Counted from the first letter of the stretch, positions 1 to 10,595 are shown. The stretch: DNA of 64,000 nucleotides from Marinobacter sediminum (GCF_016820575.1 NZ_JAEMQH010000002.1:558001-622000), one strand, 5' to 3'. Translations and numbers: made by a program. The notes: generated from the letters alone by a model not told the origin.

Positions 1-95
1 CCAATTGGCGGGGCGTTGGCGGCGTTTTCCGGAACTTTCCAGGGGGCGTAAGGTCTTATTAAAGCCTGATCTTTTGGTAAATTTGGAAATCCGTG

Positions 96-124
96 TTGAC
101 GGCACCGTCCGGCGCCGGTAATAT
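96..124 (+). promoter_or_regulatory. sigma-70 promoter of the tRNA operon
   Basis: A TTGACG box at 96-101 and a TAATAT box at 119-124 are separated by exactly 17 bases. The bases just after the -10 box (GCGCGCC) form a GC-rich discriminator, as is known for stringently controlled stable-RNA promoters. It sits about 40 bases before the first tRNA. That it is used is an inference. Confidence 0.75.
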
Positions 125-164
125 GCGCGCCAACTTTGCTGAGGCACTTGTTGTTCAGTTCAGA

Positions 165-241
165 CGGGGTATAGCGCAGTCTGGTAGCGCGCCTGCTTTG
201 GGAGCAGGATGTCGGGAGTTCGAATCTCTCTACCCCGACCA
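165..241 (+). tRNA. tRNA-Pro (anticodon TGG)
   Basis: A 77-base cloverleaf. The acceptor stem CGGGGTA pairs near the 3' end before a genomically encoded CCA. The anticodon stem CCTGC/GCAGG encloses the loop TTTGGGA, giving anticodon TGG. The T-loop GTTCGAATC is present. First gene of a four-tRNA operon. Confidence 0.97.
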
Positions 242-273
242 CTTTTCTGATATTCAGGTGGGCGAACGGTTAA

Positions 274-350
274 GCGCCCGTAGCTCAGCTGGATAGAGCA
301 CCCGCCTTCTAAGCGGGTGGTCGCAGGTTCGAGTCCTGCCGGGCGCGCCA
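274..350 (+). tRNA. tRNA-Arg (anticodon TCT)
   Basis: A 77-base cloverleaf with acceptor GCGCCCG and an encoded CCA. The anticodon stem CCCGC/GCGGG encloses the loop CTTCTAA, giving anticodon TCT, which reads AGA and AGG codons. It follows tRNA-Pro by 32 bases. Confidence 0.97.
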
Positions 351-435
351 TTTAGGCGTCGGCTTGGTCCGCGCCGTAGTCGCCGAAGCAGCAAAGTTGA
401 GTATTGTAAGTACCGAAAGGTATGTCCTGATTGTG

Positions 436-511
436 GTGGACGTAGCTCAGTTGGTAGAGCTCAGGATTGTGACTCCTGCGGTCGAGGGTTCGAACCCCTT
501 CGTCCACCCCA
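436..511 (+). tRNA. tRNA-His (anticodon GTG)
   Basis: Acceptor GTGGACG pairs with CGTCCAC. The anticodon loop TTGTGAC gives GTG, and CCA is encoded. The G at 435 can pair with the discriminator C at 508, the extra G-1:C73 pair that is diagnostic of histidine tRNA. Confidence 0.97.
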
Positions 512-640
512 CTTTTCTTGTTGTTTCCCGCTTTGACGAAAGACTCCACGGCAGCAGTTGCTGGCACGGGTGAGCTTCGAAGCGAGAAATGAGTGGCCCA
601 AGCTGCGAAAGCGCTAGGCTCACACAGTTTCAAAAGTTAT

Positions 641-725
641 GCGGGTGTGGCGGAACTGGTAGACGCGCCAGATTTAGGTTCTGGTTCCGAGAGGAGTGGG
701 GGTTCAAGTCCCTCCACCCGCACCA
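641..725 (+). tRNA. tRNA-Leu (anticodon TAG)
   Basis: An 85-base class II tRNA with a long variable arm and encoded CCA. The anticodon stem CCAGA/TCTGG encloses TTTAGGT, giving TAG. Last gene of the tRNA operon; a terminator follows five bases later. Confidence 0.97.
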
Positions 726-730
726 ACTTT

Positions 731-766
731 AAAAGCCTTTTGGAGACAACCCAAGAGGCTTTTTTT
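731..766 (+). terminator. terminator of the tRNA operon
   Basis: AAAAGCCTTTTGG pairs, with one G-T pair, with CCAAGAGGCTTTT and runs into a T tract. A typical intrinsic terminator. The bases from here to 1033 hold no gene and no promoter I would defend, although the tig promoter must lie in this stretch. Confidence 0.9.
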
Positions 767-1033
767 ATGGGTGATTTATTTCCTGGCGCCCGTATCTGCA
801 ACAATCCATCGGCGCCCCCTTTCTTTTTCAGATTTGATCCCCATTTTCTGTGACTAACGCGAGCACGGTCTGCTCTTGAACTCCGTGGGGTCACAACGGG
901 TGATTCTCTCCCCGGGGCAAACCGTGATAAACTATCGCCTTTTAATTTTCGGCCTGTTTTCAGGATCAGCCTGAAAGCCGGTTTTCAAGTTTGATTTCAT
1001 TCACATACTGAACCTGTAATTTGAGGATCTTCC

Positions 1034-2338
1034 ATGCAAGTGTCTGTTGAAACGACCTCCAACATCGAACGTCGCATGACGATTGGTGTGCCCGCCCAGG
1101 AAATTGACCAGGCGGTTCAGAAGCGCCTGCAGGAAACTGCGCGTACCGTACGCCTGAATGGTTTCCGCCCGGGCAAGGTGCCCATGAAGGTGGTTAAGCG
1201 TCGTTTCGGTGACAGCGTCCGCCAGGAAATTGTGGGCGAGGTTATGCGCGATCAGTACGTCAAGGCATTGCAGGAGCAGGACATCAACCCTGCGGGCTGG
1301 CCGAAGTTTGAGCCGAAGACCATGGAAGAAGGCAAGGACCTTGAGTTCGTTGCCATCTTCGAAGTGCTGCCGGAAATCGAGCTGGGCGACCTGAGCAAGA
1401 TCTCTGTTGAGAAGCTGACTTCTGACATCGCTGAGAAAGATGTCGACAACATGATCGATAACCTGCGTCGTCAGCAGGCCACCATGAAGGAAGTCAAGCG
1501 CAAGTCCAAGAACAAGGACGTGCTGACCATTGATTTCAAAGGCACTATCGACGGTGAAGAGTTCGAGGGCGGTGCCGCTGAAGGTCACCGACTGACCTTG
1601 GGCTCTGGCCAGATGATCCCTGGCTTCGAGAAAGCCATTCAGGGTGGTAAAGCCGGCGAGGACATGGAAATTGAAGTGACCTTCCCGGAGGATTACCACA
1701 ACGAAGAACTGGCAGGTAAGCCGGCCAAGTTCGAGATCAAGATCCACAAGGTTGAAGAACCGCAGTTGCCTGAGCTGGATGCCGAATTCTTCAAGAAATT
1801 TGGCATCGAAGCTGAAGACGAAGCCGCGTTCCGTGAAGAAGTGAAGAAAAACATGGAGCGGGAGCTGAAGCAGGCGGTTTCCAACAAGGTCAAGAATGAC
1901 GTTGTTGATGGCCTGCTGGAAAGCACCGAGCTGGACGTGCCGACTGCCCTGGTTGACCAGGAAATCGATCGCCTGCGTCAGGACGCGGTACAGCGTTTCG
2001 GTGGCCAGGTAGATTTCCAGCAGCTGCCGAAGGAAATTTTCCAGGAGCAGGCTGAGCGTCGCGTTAAGACTGGCCTGTTGTTCCAGGAAGTGGTCAAGAA
2101 GAACGACCTGAAGGCGGATCCGGCCAAGGTAGATGAAAAGATCCAGGAGATCGCGTCTACGTATGAACAGCCTGAGGAAGTTGTTGCTCACTTCAACAGC
2201 AACCCGGAGCAGAAGTCGCAGATCGAATCTTCTGTGCTGGAAGACGCTGTCGTTGACCTGGTGCTGGAACAGGCCAAGGTTAAAGAGAAGAAGGTTAAGT
2301 ACGAAGAGGCCGTTCAGGCTGGACAGCAGCAGCGCTGA
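1034..2338 (+). CDS. tig: trigger factor, ribosome-bound chaperone and prolyl isomerase
   Basis: A 434-residue protein, the normal length for trigger factor. It binds the ribosome at the tunnel exit and shields nascent chains in the cytoplasm. The ribosome-docking signature GFRPGKVP lies near residue 43. An FKBP-type peptidyl-prolyl isomerase domain spans about 160-240 and includes GSGQMIPGFEKAI. A long helical, Glu/Lys-rich C-terminal arm follows. The start is an ATG preceded by GAGGAT. It is monocistronic by its own strong terminator but lies directly before clpP and clpX, the usual gammaproteobacterial order. Confidence 0.97.
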   Translation: MQVSVETTSNIERRMTIGVPAQEIDQAVQKRLQETARTVRLNGFRPGKVPMKVVKRRFGDSVRQEIVGEVMRDQYVKALQEQDINPAGWPKFEPKTMEEGKDLEFVAIFEVLPEIELGDLSKISVEKLTSDIAEKDVDNMIDNLRRQQATMKEVKRKSKNKDVLTIDFKGTIDGEEFEGGAAEGHRLTLGSGQMIPGFEKAIQGGKAGEDMEIEVTFPEDYHNEELAGKPAKFEIKIHKVEEPQLPELDAEFFKKFGIEAEDEAAFREEVKKNMERELKQAVSNKVKNDVVDGLLESTELDVPTALVDQEIDRLRQDAVQRFGGQVDFQQLPKEIFQEQAERRVKTGLLFQEVVKKNDLKADPAKVDEKIQEIASTYEQPEEVVAHFNSNPEQKSQIESSVLEDAVVDLVLEQAKVKEKKVKYEEAVQAGQQQR

Positions 2339-2384
2339 TCCGGTCAGGGTCGGAGCTGGTTCCGGCCCTGTTGGTCGACCCCAG

Positions 2385-2411
2385 AAAACAGCCGGCTTGT
2401 CCGGCTGTTTT
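2385..2411 (+). terminator. terminator after tig
   Basis: A perfect 11-bp inverted repeat, AAAACAGCCGG and CCGGCTGTTTT, around a 5-base loop, ending in four T residues. It separates tig from clpP, so clpPX probably has its own promoter between 2412 and 2513. Confidence 0.88.
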
Positions 2412-2513
2412 CATCTGGGGCGGCTGCTGGCAAAGTAAGCAGTGCAATAACACCTGTGATGAACACCGTGGCGCGAGTCCACGTCCCATTGTCCATAAGG
2501 AGTTCAGGCGCAC

Positions 2514-3149
2514 ATGACGCAGAAACCAATTGACGGTCCCGCAATGGTAACCAATTCCGGCCTGGTGCCGATCGTTATTGAACAGACCGCGAGGGGCGAG
2601 CGCTCCTTCGATATCTATTCCCGTCTGCTCAAAGAGCGGGTGATCTTCCTGGTTGGCCCGGTTGAAGATCACATGGCCAATCTGATCGTCGCCCAGCTGC
2701 TGTTCCTGGAGTCCGAGAATCCGGACAAGGATATCCACCTGTACATCAACAGCCCAGGTGGCTCTGTGACCGCAGGTATGTCGATCTACGACACCATGCA
2801 GTTCATCAAGCCGGACGTGGCGACCCTGTGTGTTGGCCAGGCTGCCAGCATGGGTGCTTTCTTGCTGGCCGGTGGCGCGGAAGGCAAGCGTGCCTGCCTG
2901 CCGAATTCGCGGGTGATGATTCACCAGCCGCTGGGCGGTTACCAGGGGCAGGCGACCGATATTGAGATTCACACTCGTGAAATCCTCAAGATCCGTCACA
3001 CCCTGAACTCAATCCTGGCGCACCACACCGGCCAGGATCTGGACACCATCGCCAAGGACACGGACCGTGACAATTTCATGGATCCGACGCAGGCGAAAGA
3101 GTATGGGCTGATTGATTCTATACTTGATAAGCGCGTCCCGAATAAATAA
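2514..3149 (+). CDS. clpP: ATP-dependent Clp protease proteolytic subunit
   Basis: A 211-residue serine peptidase that forms the barrel to which ClpX docks. The catalytic triad is visible: Ser112 in [11 protein letters not shown], His137 in [10 protein letters not shown], and an Asp near 186 in the DRDNFMDP segment. The spacing equals that of E. coli ClpP, with a slightly longer N-terminal propeptide. An AAGGAG ribosome-binding site precedes the ATG. clpX follows 76 bases later on the same strand. Confidence 0.97.
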   Translation: MTQKPIDGPAMVTNSGLVPIVIEQTARGERSFDIYSRLLKERVIFLVGPVEDHMANLIVAQLLFLESENPDKDIHLYINSPGGSVTAGMSIYDTMQFIKPDVATLCVGQAASMGAFLLAGGAEGKRACLPNSRVMIHQPLGGYQGQATDIEIHTREILKIRHTLNSILAHHTGQDLDTIAKDTDRDNFMDPTQAKEYGLIDSILDKRVPNK

Positions 3150-3225
3150 TACTGGAAGTAATCGCATCATTCTTGGCCGGCGTAATAGCCAGTAACGCCG
3201 GCTAACCAAGATCAGAGGTATTTCA

Positions 3226-4509
3226 ATGGCAGATGAAAGAAACGGCAGAGGCGACGATAACGGCAAGTTGCTCTACTGCTCGTTTTGCGGAAAGAGCCAG
3301 CATGAAGTCCGCAAGCTCATTGCAGGGCCCTCGGTGTTCATCTGCGACGAGTGTGTCGACCTGTGCAATGACATCATTCGTGAGGAAATTCAGGAGAATT
3401 CCCAGGAAGAGGCTAGCGACCGGCTCCCGACACCCGCAGAGATACGAGACACGCTGAACGAATACGTTATCGGTCAGGATCGTGCCAAGGTTGTGCTTTC
3501 GGTGGCGGTTTACAACCACTACAAGCGCCTGCGTTACGGTGAAGGCAAGGCGGATGTTGAGCTGGGTAAGAGCAACATCCTGCTGATCGGCCCGACCGGT
3601 AGTGGTAAGACCCTGTTGGCCGAGACCCTGGCGCGGATGCTGAACGTTCCGTTCACTATTGCTGATGCGACCACGCTGACTGAAGCGGGCTATGTGGGTG
3701 AGGACGTCGAAAACATCATCCAGAAACTGCTGCAGAAGTGCGATTACGATGTCGACAAGGCCCAGCGCGGTATTGTCTACATTGATGAGATCGACAAGAT
3801 TTCCCGGAAGTCGGATAACCCGTCAATCACCCGGGACGTCTCAGGCGAAGGTGTTCAGCAGGCACTGCTGAAACTGATCGAGGGCACAGTAGCCTCGGTT
3901 CCGCCTCAGGGCGGGCGCAAGCATCCGCAGCAGGAATTCCTGCAGGTGGACACTGGCAATATCCTGTTTATCTGTGGCGGCGCTTTTGCAGGTCTCGACA
4001 AGGTGATCCAGGAACGCTCAGAGCGCAGTTCCATTGGTTTCTCGGCCTCTGTGGTCAGCCAGGAAGATACCAAGAGTACCGGCGACATCATCAAGGATGT
4101 TGAAACCGAGGATCTGGTGAAGTTTGGCCTGATTCCAGAATTTGTCGGCCGTCTGCCGGTGGTGGCAACACTGACCGAGCTGGACGAGCCTGCGCTGGTT
4201 CAGATCCTGACTGAGCCGAAGAACGCGCTTACCAAGCAGTACCAGAAGCTGTTTGATATGGAAGGGGTCGAGCTCGACTTCCGTGAGGATGCCTTGCGGG
4301 CGGTTGCGCGCAAAGCCATGGAGCGCAAAACCGGCGCCCGTGGTCTGCGTTCGATCATGGAAGCCACGCTGCTGGATACCATGTACCAGATTCCTTCTGA
4401 GCATGACGTTGCCAAGGTGGTCATCGATGAAAGCGTGATTGACGGGGATTCAGAACCCTTCAAGATCTACGCGAGCAACGACCACGCCAAGGCAGTGCCG
4501 GAAGATTGA
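3226..4509 (+). CDS. clpX: Clp protease ATPase subunit ClpX
   Basis: A 427-residue AAA+ unfoldase that feeds tagged proteins into ClpP. The N-terminal zinc-binding domain has Cys18, Cys21, Cys40 and Cys43. The Walker A motif GPTGSGKT is at about 122, and the Walker B motif [10 protein letters not shown] near 185. The pore loop GYVGED and sensor-2 region [13 protein letters not shown] are intact. It forms an operon with clpP upstream and ends at a strong terminator. Confidence 0.97.
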   Translation: MADERNGRGDDNGKLLYCSFCGKSQHEVRKLIAGPSVFICDECVDLCNDIIREEIQENSQEEASDRLPTPAEIRDTLNEYVIGQDRAKVVLSVAVYNHYKRLRYGEGKADVELGKSNILLIGPTGSGKTLLAETLARMLNVPFTIADATTLTEAGYVGEDVENIIQKLLQKCDYDVDKAQRGIVYIDEIDKISRKSDNPSITRDVSGEGVQQALLKLIEGTVASVPPQGGRKHPQQEFLQVDTGNILFICGGAFAGLDKVIQERSERSSIGFSASVVSQEDTKSTGDIIKDVETEDLVKFGLIPEFVGRLPVVATLTELDEPALVQILTEPKNALTKQYQKLFDMEGVELDFREDALRAVARKAMERKTGARGLRSIMEATLLDTMYQIPSEHDVAKVVIDESVIDGDSEPFKIYASNDHAKAVPED

Positions 4510-4535
4510 TCCGGCGTTTGGCGGGGCGTTAAAAC

Positions 4536-4565
4536 AAAAAGGGGCGGAAACGCCCCTTTTTGCGT
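4536..4565 (+). terminator. terminator after clpX
   Basis: AAAAAGGGGCG, a GAAA tetraloop, then CGCCCCTTTTT. The A-rich left arm makes it usable in both directions. Confidence 0.92.
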
Positions 4566-4675
4566 TTTGTATCCCCGTTTTCCCAGTCTGTTTCGTATGG
4601 TAAAGAGATTGCATTTTTTACGGGCGCCCCAATGAAGGGTGATATGCTCAAAGAAACACCGTCAGAGGATTCCCT

Positions 4676-7093
4676 ATGACCCGGATACCTGAAAGTACTG
4701 TGCAAGACTACCCGTTGCTGCCGTTGCGTGATGTGGTGGTGTTCCCGCACATGGTGGTCCCGCTGTTTGTGGGCCGTGAAAAATCCATCCAGGCCCTCGA
4801 AGCCGCGATGGAAGGCAGTAAGGAAATCCTCCTGGTTGCCCAGCGTGACGCCTCTACCGACGAGCCGGGCCCCGCTGATGTGTTTGACATGGGGACGCTG
4901 GCAACGGTCCTGCAGATGCTGCGGCTGCCAGACGGCACTGTAAAGGTTCTGGTCGAAGGTAATGCCCGGGCCACCATCAGCGACATCACCGAAGGCGAAT
5001 ACCTGTCGGGCGGCGCGACCTTGATGGAAGAGGAAGGGCTACCTGAGCGCGAGCAGGACGTGCTCATCAAAACTCTGATGGACGAGTTTGAAAAGTACGT
5101 GAAACTGTCCAAGAAGGTGCCGTCAGAGGTCTCCAATGCTCTTACCGGTATCGAAGATCTGGAGCGCCTGTCCGACACCATGGCGGCGCACCTGGAAATG
5201 CGTATTCCAGAGAAACAGGAGCTGCTCGAAGCCCTGGATGTCCGCAAGCGGGTAGATCTGCTGCTGGGCAAGCTGGACGGTGAAATCGACTTGATCGAAG
5301 TCGAGAAGCGCATTCGTGGCCGTGTCAAAAAGCAGATGGAGCGCAGCCAGCGCGAGTACTACCTGAACGAACAAATGAAAGCCATCCAGAAAGAAATGGG
5401 TAATCTGGGTGAGGGCAACAACGATTTTGAAGAGTTGGAGCAGAAGCTTGAAGAAGCCGGTCTGCCGGAAGAGGCCCGCAAGAAGACCGAAGCGGAGCTG
5501 AACAAGCTCAAGATGATGTCGCCAATGTCGGCTGAGGCCACCGTCGTTCGTGGCTATATCGACTGGATGCTGGCCATTCCCTGGAAGAAGCGCAGCCGGG
5601 TGCGTCACGACATCGAAAAGGCCCGTGAGATTCTGGACCGGGATCACTACGGCCTGGACGAGGTCAAGAAGCGCATCCTCGAGTACCTGGCGGTACAAAG
5701 CCGGGTCAAGAAGGTCAAAGGTCCGGTGCTGTGCCTGGTAGGCCCTCCTGGTGTCGGTAAGACCTCGCTGGGTCAGTCCATTGCCCGTGCTACCAACCGC
5801 AAGTATACGCGGATGGCCCTCGGTGGTGTACGCGACGAAGCAGAGATCCGCGGCCATCGTAAAACCTACATTGGCGCATTGCCGGGCAAGCTTTTGCAGA
5901 AGCTTTCGAAGGTAGGGGTAAAGAACCCGCTGTTCCTGTTCGATGAAATCGACAAGATGGGTATGGACCATCGTGGTGATCCGGCGTCAGCATTGCTGGA
6001 AGTGCTGGATCCGGAGCAGAACCACACCTTCAACGACCATTACCTGGAGGTCGACTACGACCTGTCCGACGTGATGTTCGTGTGCACCTCAAACTCCATG
6101 GATATTCCTCCGGCCCTGCTGGACCGGATGGAAATTATCCGGATCCCGGGTTACACCGAGGACGAGAAGGTCAACATCGCGTTGCGTTACCTGCTGCCCA
6201 AGCAGATCAAGGCCAACGGCCTGCGCAAGGACGAACTGATAATTCCAGAGGAAACCCTTCGGGATCTGATTCGTTACTACACCCGTGAGGCGGGCGTACG
6301 GGGCCTGGAGCGCGAGATCGCCAAGATTTGCCGTAAGGTGGTACGTGAGCACGTTGAAGCCAACGACAAGGCTTCTGTGACGCTGGAGCCGGACATGCTG
6401 GAGGATTACTCCGGTGTGAAGAAGTTCAAGTACGGCCTGGCGGAAGAGAAAAACCAGATCGGCCAGGTGACCGGCCTGGCTTGGACCCAGGTGGGGGGCG
6501 AATTGCTGACCATCGAGTGTGCACTGACACCGGGTAAGGGTCGGGTGGTTAAGACCGGTTCCCTGGGCGATGTCATGCAGGAGTCGATTCAAACGGCTCT
6601 GACTGTGGTTCGCAGTCGCGCGCCTGGGCTTGGAATTGCCGACGATTTCCATGAAAAACACGATCTGCACGTGCACGTTCCCGAGGGGGCAACGCCAAAA
6701 GACGGTCCGAGTGCCGGTATTGGCATGTGCACCGCGCTGGTTTCTTCACTGACCAAAATTCCGGTCCGTGCGGATGTCGCAATGACCGGTGAGATCACCC
6801 TGCGGGGTCGGGTTCTGCCCATTGGCGGCCTTAAGGAAAAGCTTCTGGCGGCCCATCGCGGCGGTATTAAGACGGTCTTGATACCCGATGAAAATGTTCG
6901 AGATCTCAAAGAGATACCGGACAACATCAAGGAGTCGCTGGAGATTCATCCGGTCAAATGGATCGATGAAGTGTTGGACATAGCCCTGGCGTATCCGCCG
7001 GAGCCGCGCACCGCAGATGAGTCCTCAGAAGCGGGTTCAAGCAAGCCCCGTGACGACGACGGCGACGCCGCAGAGCGCATAAATACACATTAA
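4676..7093 (+). CDS. lon: ATP-dependent Lon protease
   Basis: An 805-residue cytoplasmic AAA+ serine protease that degrades misfolded and regulatory proteins. The N-terminal substrate-binding LAN domain begins [15 protein letters not shown] coiled-coil region spans about 200-290. Walker [10 protein letters not shown] is at about 356 and Walker [12 protein letters not shown] near 420. The catalytic Ser lies in KDGPSAG near 679, with Lys in [10 protein letters not shown] near 722. The length is close to the 784 residues of E. coli Lon. The C-terminus has an extra low-complexity tail rich in Asp, Ala and Ser. It follows clpX, as in most gammaproteobacteria. Confidence 0.97.
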   Translation: MTRIPESTVQDYPLLPLRDVVVFPHMVVPLFVGREKSIQALEAAMEGSKEILLVAQRDASTDEPGPADVFDMGTLATVLQMLRLPDGTVKVLVEGNARATISDITEGEYLSGGATLMEEEGLPEREQDVLIKTLMDEFEKYVKLSKKVPSEVSNALTGIEDLERLSDTMAAHLEMRIPEKQELLEALDVRKRVDLLLGKLDGEIDLIEVEKRIRGRVKKQMERSQREYYLNEQMKAIQKEMGNLGEGNNDFEELEQKLEEAGLPEEARKKTEAELNKLKMMSPMSAEATVVRGYIDWMLAIPWKKRSRVRHDIEKAREILDRDHYGLDEVKKRILEYLAVQSRVKKVKGPVLCLVGPPGVGKTSLGQSIARATNRKYTRMALGGVRDEAEIRGHRKTYIGALPGKLLQKLSKVGVKNPLFLFDEIDKMGMDHRGDPASALLEVLDPEQNHTFNDHYLEVDYDLSDVMFVCTSNSMDIPPALLDRMEIIRIPGYTEDEKVNIALRYLLPKQIKANGLRKDELIIPEETLRDLIRYYTREAGVRGLEREIAKICRKVVREHVEANDKASVTLEPDMLEDYSGVKKFKYGLAEEKNQIGQVTGLAWTQVGGELLTIECALTPGKGRVVKTGSLGDVMQESIQTALTVVRSRAPGLGIADDFHEKHDLHVHVPEGATPKDGPSAGIGMCTALVSSLTKIPVRADVAMTGEITLRGRVLPIGGLKEKLLAAHRGGIKTVLIPDENVRDLKEIPDNIKESLEIHPVKWIDEVLDIALAYPPEPRTADESSEAGSSKPRDDDGDAAERINTH

Positions 7094-7108
7094 AGCCTTG
7101 ATGAGTTG

Positions 7109-7138
7109 TTGACATGCCAGAGAGCCCGTTGGTATAAC
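7109..7138 (+). promoter_or_regulatory. sigma-70 promoter of hupB
   Basis: TTGACA at 7109-7114 and TATAAC at 7133-7138 with an 18-base spacer, about 190 bases before the HU start codon. The near-consensus boxes fit a highly expressed nucleoid protein. A long leader of about 190 bases is implied. Confidence 0.65.
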
Positions 7139-7331
7139 TGTTTCGCCGTGAAGCAGCCAATACCAAGGGCTCCCGCGCATTAAGTGCCTATTCCAAGCAC
7201 CGGTTAACAGCCGCAAGGAATAAGAAAAGTGAAGAATGGAATTCTCCGACCGCCTATGCGATAGTCGAGAGCGTCCTAGAAAAAACAACCCAACCTATAA
7301 CATCTTCAACCTGAAATCGAAGGGGTTTAGT

Positions 7332-7604
7332 GTGAACAAGTCCGAACTTATTGATGCAATTGCAGAATCCTCAGATATTTCCAAAGCCGCCGCTGGCCGT
7401 GCTCTGGACGCAATGACCAACTCCATCACCGGTGCCCTGAAAAAGGGTGATCAGGTAACTCTGATCGGTTTTGGTACTTTCTCTGTAAAAGAGCGTGCTG
7501 CTCGTACCGGTCGTAACCCGCAGACTGGTGCCGAGATCAAGATTCCGGCCTCTAAAGTGCCTGGGTTCAAAGCAGGCAAGGCCCTGAAAGACGCCGTTAA
7601 GTAA
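7332..7604 (+). CDS. hupB: DNA-binding protein HU, beta subunit
   Basis: A 90-residue nucleoid-associated protein that bends DNA as a dimer. The sequence starts [14 protein letters not shown] and carries the HU signature [18 protein letters not shown] near residue 46. The flexible DNA-contacting arm holds RNPQTG. I chose the GTG start at 7332, preceded by AAGGGG, over an upstream ATG at 7236, because the former gives the exact HU length and the extension has no HU homology. It is flanked by a strong promoter and a terminator. The lon-hupB-ppiD order is conserved in gammaproteobacteria. Confidence 0.96.
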   Translation: MNKSELIDAIAESSDISKAAAGRALDAMTNSITGALKKGDQVTLIGFGTFSVKERAARTGRNPQTGAEIKIPASKVPGFKAGKALKDAVK

Positions 7605-7655
7605 CGGTTCTTTCTCAGGCAGCTCCTGTCGCAGGGAGCTGCCCAGCAAGAATTC

Positions 7656-7686
7656 AAGGCGCATTCCGGATAGGGTGCGCCTTTTT
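7656..7686 (+). terminator. terminator after hupB
   Basis: AAGGCGCA and TGCGCCTT form an 8-bp stem followed by a T run. A second stem without T tract, GGCAGCTCC with GGGAGCTGCC, lies just upstream at about 7617-7642 and may add to termination or mRNA stability. Confidence 0.8.
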
Positions 7687-7758
7687 ACGTTCAGTGCCCC
7701 TACGCTTATCGCCAAACGCTGAAAACTGCACGACCTTGAACAGGGATTCGGGAGAAAC

Positions 7759-9612
7759 ATGCTTCAAGATATTCGGGAAAACGCCCAAGGCACCATTGCC
7801 AAAATCATTATCGGTTTGCTGATCGTGTCCCTATCCATCTGGGGAATGGACGCCATCATCGGCGGCTTCTCCGGTGAGCCGGAAGTGGCAACGGTAAACG
7901 GTGAAGACATCACAGAGCGCGAGTTTCTCCGTCTGGTCCAGATGGAAAGCCAGCGTCGTCTGTCGCGCATGGATAACCCGGATCCGTCGCTGCTGAATGA
8001 AGACCAGATTCGCAAAGACGTTCTGGAGTCCCTGATTCAGCAACAGGTACTCATCCAGGATGCCGACAGCCAGGGCCTGGCCCTGACTGATGCTGACATC
8101 GACGCGCTGATCACCCAGATGCCCCAGTTCCAGGTTGAAGGCCAGTTTAACCGTGACCGCTTTGTTTCGACCGTTCGCAATATGGGAATGGGCGTGGCGG
8201 AATTCCGCGAAGCGATGCGCAAGCAGTATGTGGTCAACCAGATCCGCGCCGGCATTGTGCAAAGCGGCGTGGCGGCGAACGAGAACGTCAGCCAGTTGCT
8301 GCGAATCCAGAACCAGACCCGGGACTTCCGTGTCGTGACCGTGCCTGAGAGTGCCGTCGCCGATCAGGTGGAAATCACCGAAGACGAGGTTCAGTCGTTC
8401 TACGACGAGAACAGCAGCGCCTTCAAGCAGCCTGAGCAGGTCGATGCGGCTTACATCACCTTGTCCTTGGGTGCCCTGGCAGAATCCATTGAAATCAGCG
8501 ACGACGAGCTTCAGGGGTATTATGAAACCCGTGCCGATGATCTGGCCCGGGAAGAGCGCCGTGCTGCGCATATCCTGATTGAAGATGGCGAAGACGCTGA
8601 TCAGACCATGGCAACTCTGCAGCAAAAACTGGCCGACGGAGCTTCGTTCGCGGATTTGGCTAAAGAATATTCAATCGATACCGTTTCTGCCGAAGAGGGC
8701 GGTGATCTTGGCTATGCCGGCCGTGGCGTCTACAACGAAGCGTTTGAAGAGGCTCTGTTTGCCCTGGAAAAGGGTGAGGTGTCCGAGCCGGTCGAGACCA
8801 GCTTCGGTGTACACCTGATCAAGCTGGAAGACGTGCGCCGTTCGGACGTGCCTGCACTGTCTGAGATTGAAGGTCAGCTTCGCAGCGAACTGGCCCGCGA
8901 GCGTGCCGAAGAACGCTTTGCCGAGATTCGCACCCAGCTGGCGGACTCCGCTTACGCCGCCGATGATCTTGCCGGCCCGGCCGAGGAACTTGGTCTGGAA
9001 GTGCGCGAAGCCAAAGGCATTACCCGTAATGGCGGAACCGCGCCCTTTGATCACGAAGGCCTGCTGCGCCAGCTGTTCTCTGCTGATGTTGTTGAAGACG
9101 GTTATAACACCGAGCTGATCGACGTGGGCGACAACGTGTCGGTGGTGGCTCGTGTGCGCGAATACCGTGAAGCCCAGCAGTTGGCACTGGAAGAGGTCGC
9201 CGCGGACGTGCGCGCTTCTCTGAAGGCCCAGGAAACCCGCGCCGCCCTGAGTGAGCGCGCTGATGAGATCATTGCCGGCCTTGAAGCAGGCAAGTCGCTG
9301 TCGGAGCTGGGTGCAGATGAGTGGGTCAGCTACGAAGCAAAACCCCGCAATGATCAGGAGGCCGGAGCGGCCGTCATGCGGACAGTATTCTCGTTGTCCC
9401 GTCCTGCCGAAGGCGAGACCAGCTATGGCCAGTCTGTCAGTGGCAGCAGTGCCGCCGTGGTAGCGCTCGATGGCGTCAACGAGGGCGCCGTGGATGAAAC
9501 TTCTGCAGAGTTTGGCCAGCTGGAAGAATTCCTCGCGTCTCTTGAGGGGCAGCGTGAATACGGTGCCTACCAGCAGTTCCTGCGCAATCGTGCGGAAGTT
9601 GAGAGACCCTAA
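7759..9612 (+). CDS. ppiD: membrane-anchored periplasmic folding factor PpiD
   Basis: A 617-residue protein with a single N-terminal membrane anchor at about 13-33 (IIIGLLIVSLSIWGM), so most of the chain faces the periplasm near the Sec translocon. A SurA-type chaperone segment follows. A parvulin (PpiC) domain spans about 260-360, seen as RRAAHILIEDGE, then GGDLGYAGRGVYNEAF and SFGVHLIKLE. Family length is about 620 residues. The ribosome-binding site GGGAG lies 7 bases before the ATG. It sits after hupB in the standard order and ends at a bidirectional terminator facing hexR. Confidence 0.95.
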   Translation: MLQDIRENAQGTIAKIIIGLLIVSLSIWGMDAIIGGFSGEPEVATVNGEDITEREFLRLVQMESQRRLSRMDNPDPSLLNEDQIRKDVLESLIQQQVLIQDADSQGLALTDADIDALITQMPQFQVEGQFNRDRFVSTVRNMGMGVAEFREAMRKQYVVNQIRAGIVQSGVAANENVSQLLRIQNQTRDFRVVTVPESAVADQVEITEDEVQSFYDENSSAFKQPEQVDAAYITLSLGALAESIEISDDELQGYYETRADDLAREERRAAHILIEDGEDADQTMATLQQKLADGASFADLAKEYSIDTVSAEEGGDLGYAGRGVYNEAFEEALFALEKGEVSEPVETSFGVHLIKLEDVRRSDVPALSEIEGQLRSELARERAEERFAEIRTQLADSAYAADDLAGPAEELGLEVREAKGITRNGGTAPFDHEGLLRQLFSADVVEDGYNTELIDVGDNVSVVARVREYREAQQLALEEVAADVRASLKAQETRAALSERADEIIAGLEAGKSLSELGADEWVSYEAKPRNDQEAGAAVMRTVFSLSRPAEGETSYGQSVSGSSAAVVALDGVNEGAVDETSAEFGQLEEFLASLEGQREYGAYQQFLRNRAEVERP

Positions 9613-9641
9613 GCCTGATTGAGTATTGAGCCCCGAAAGGG

Positions 9642-9681
9642 ACCACAAAAAAACCCGGGTAAGCCCGGGTTTTTTTGTGGT
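9642..9681. terminator. bidirectional terminator between ppiD and hexR
   Basis: A long, nearly perfect hairpin. ACCACAAAAAAACCCGGG and its reverse complement enclose a short loop. A and T tracts on both sides serve both convergent genes. Confidence 0.93.
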
Positions 9682-9722
9682 CAATCGTCAGCTTTTGAGC
9701 GCAAGCGCGCGGCCGGCGGGTT

Positions 9723-10595
9723 TTATTCGGACGGAAACCGGGTCGGCTTCAGGCTCTCTTTGATTTTTTTGAGGTGCCCCAGGAAATCCGCGCCACGCTT
9801 GAGGGTGACGCCGGTGGCCAGGATATCAATCACAGTCAGATGGATGATTCGGGACGACATGGGCATGTAGACCTCGGTGTCCTCGGGCGCGGTGACGCCG
9901 ACCACCACGCTGCAGACCGCGGCCAGGGGCGAATCGGGGTTGGTGATGCCAATCACGGTTGCGCCATTGGCGCGTGCCAGCTGGGCGATGTCCACGGTTT
10001 CCCGGGTGCGTCCGGTGTAGGAGATGAGCACGATCACGTCGCCCACACTGGAACCGGCTGCCACCATGCGCTGCATTAATGCATCGTCGTAAGACATTAC
10101 CGGAATGTTGAAGCGGAAGAACTTGTGTTGGGCATCCAGCGCCACGGACGCTGAGCCGCCCATACCGAAGAAATTGATCTGCTTGGCCTGGATCAGGTAG
10201 TCGATAGCGGTAGCCAGGGCGTCCGGGTCCAGGGCCTGGCGAGCTTTGTCGAGACTGGCAATGGTGCTGAGCATGATCTTGTCAGCAAATTCTGAGACCG
10301 TATCGTTAGCCTCGACGTTCTGGCCGACATAGGGAGTGCCGGTTGCGATGCTCTGCGCCAGCCGGATCTTGAAGTCCGGAAAACCGGTGGCGGAAAATCC
10401 GCGACAGAACCGGTTGACGGTGGGTTCGCTGACATTGGCGGCCCGGGCAAGCGCAGCTATGCTGTAGCGGGTGGCGGCGCTGGGATCGCGAAGAATGGCT
10501 TCTGCTACTTTGCGCTCGGATTTGTTGAGACTGTCTAGCCGGGACTGAATGTCGGTAAGCAGATTTTCATCGCGGTGCGCCTGATTCGCGGCCAT
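9723..10595 (-). CDS. hexR: HexR, RpiR-family regulator of central sugar metabolism
   Basis: A 290-residue cytoplasmic repressor/activator. The N-terminal RpiR helix-turn-helix ([23 protein letters not shown]) lies at about residues 40-65. A SIS sugar-phosphate domain follows at about 115-250, with [13 protein letters not shown] and [10 protein letters not shown]. In this family the ligand is KDPG, made by Edd. I chose the ATG at 10595, with GGGAG 8 bases upstream, over a longer frame from 10688 whose extension is not HexR-like. It is divergent from zwf, its expected target. HexR-like sites lie between the two genes. Confidence 0.95.
   Translation of the reverse strand: MAANQAHRDENLLTDIQSRLDSLNKSERKVAEAILRDPSAATRYSIAALARAANVSEPTVNRFCRGFSATGFPDFKIRLAQSIATGTPYVGQNVEANDTVSEFADKIMLSTIASLDKARQALDPDALATAIDYLIQAKQINFFGMGGSASVALDAQHKFFRFNIPVMSYDDALMQRMVAAGSSVGDVIVLISYTGRTRETVDIAQLARANGATVIGITNPDSPLAAVCSVVVGVTAPEDTEVYMPMSSRIIHLTVIDILATGVTLKRGADFLGHLKKIKESLKPTRFPSE

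Noticed and set aside
93..296. Short open frame across the tRNA-Pro gene
   Set aside because: It covers the tRNA promoter and the tRNA itself and has no protein features.
1001..2191. A 396-residue open frame antisense to trigger factor
   Set aside because: It mirrors the codon structure of tig, lacks a ribosome-binding site and has no recognisable domain; tig is certain.
4610..4640. Possible heat-shock (sigma-32) promoter before lon, with CCCCAAT as -10 box
   Set aside because: The -35 candidate (GATTGCA) is too far from CTTGAAA to be convincing.
5123..5971. A 282-residue open frame antisense to lon
   Set aside because: It is a shadow frame in high-GC coding sequence, and lon is intact on the plus strand.
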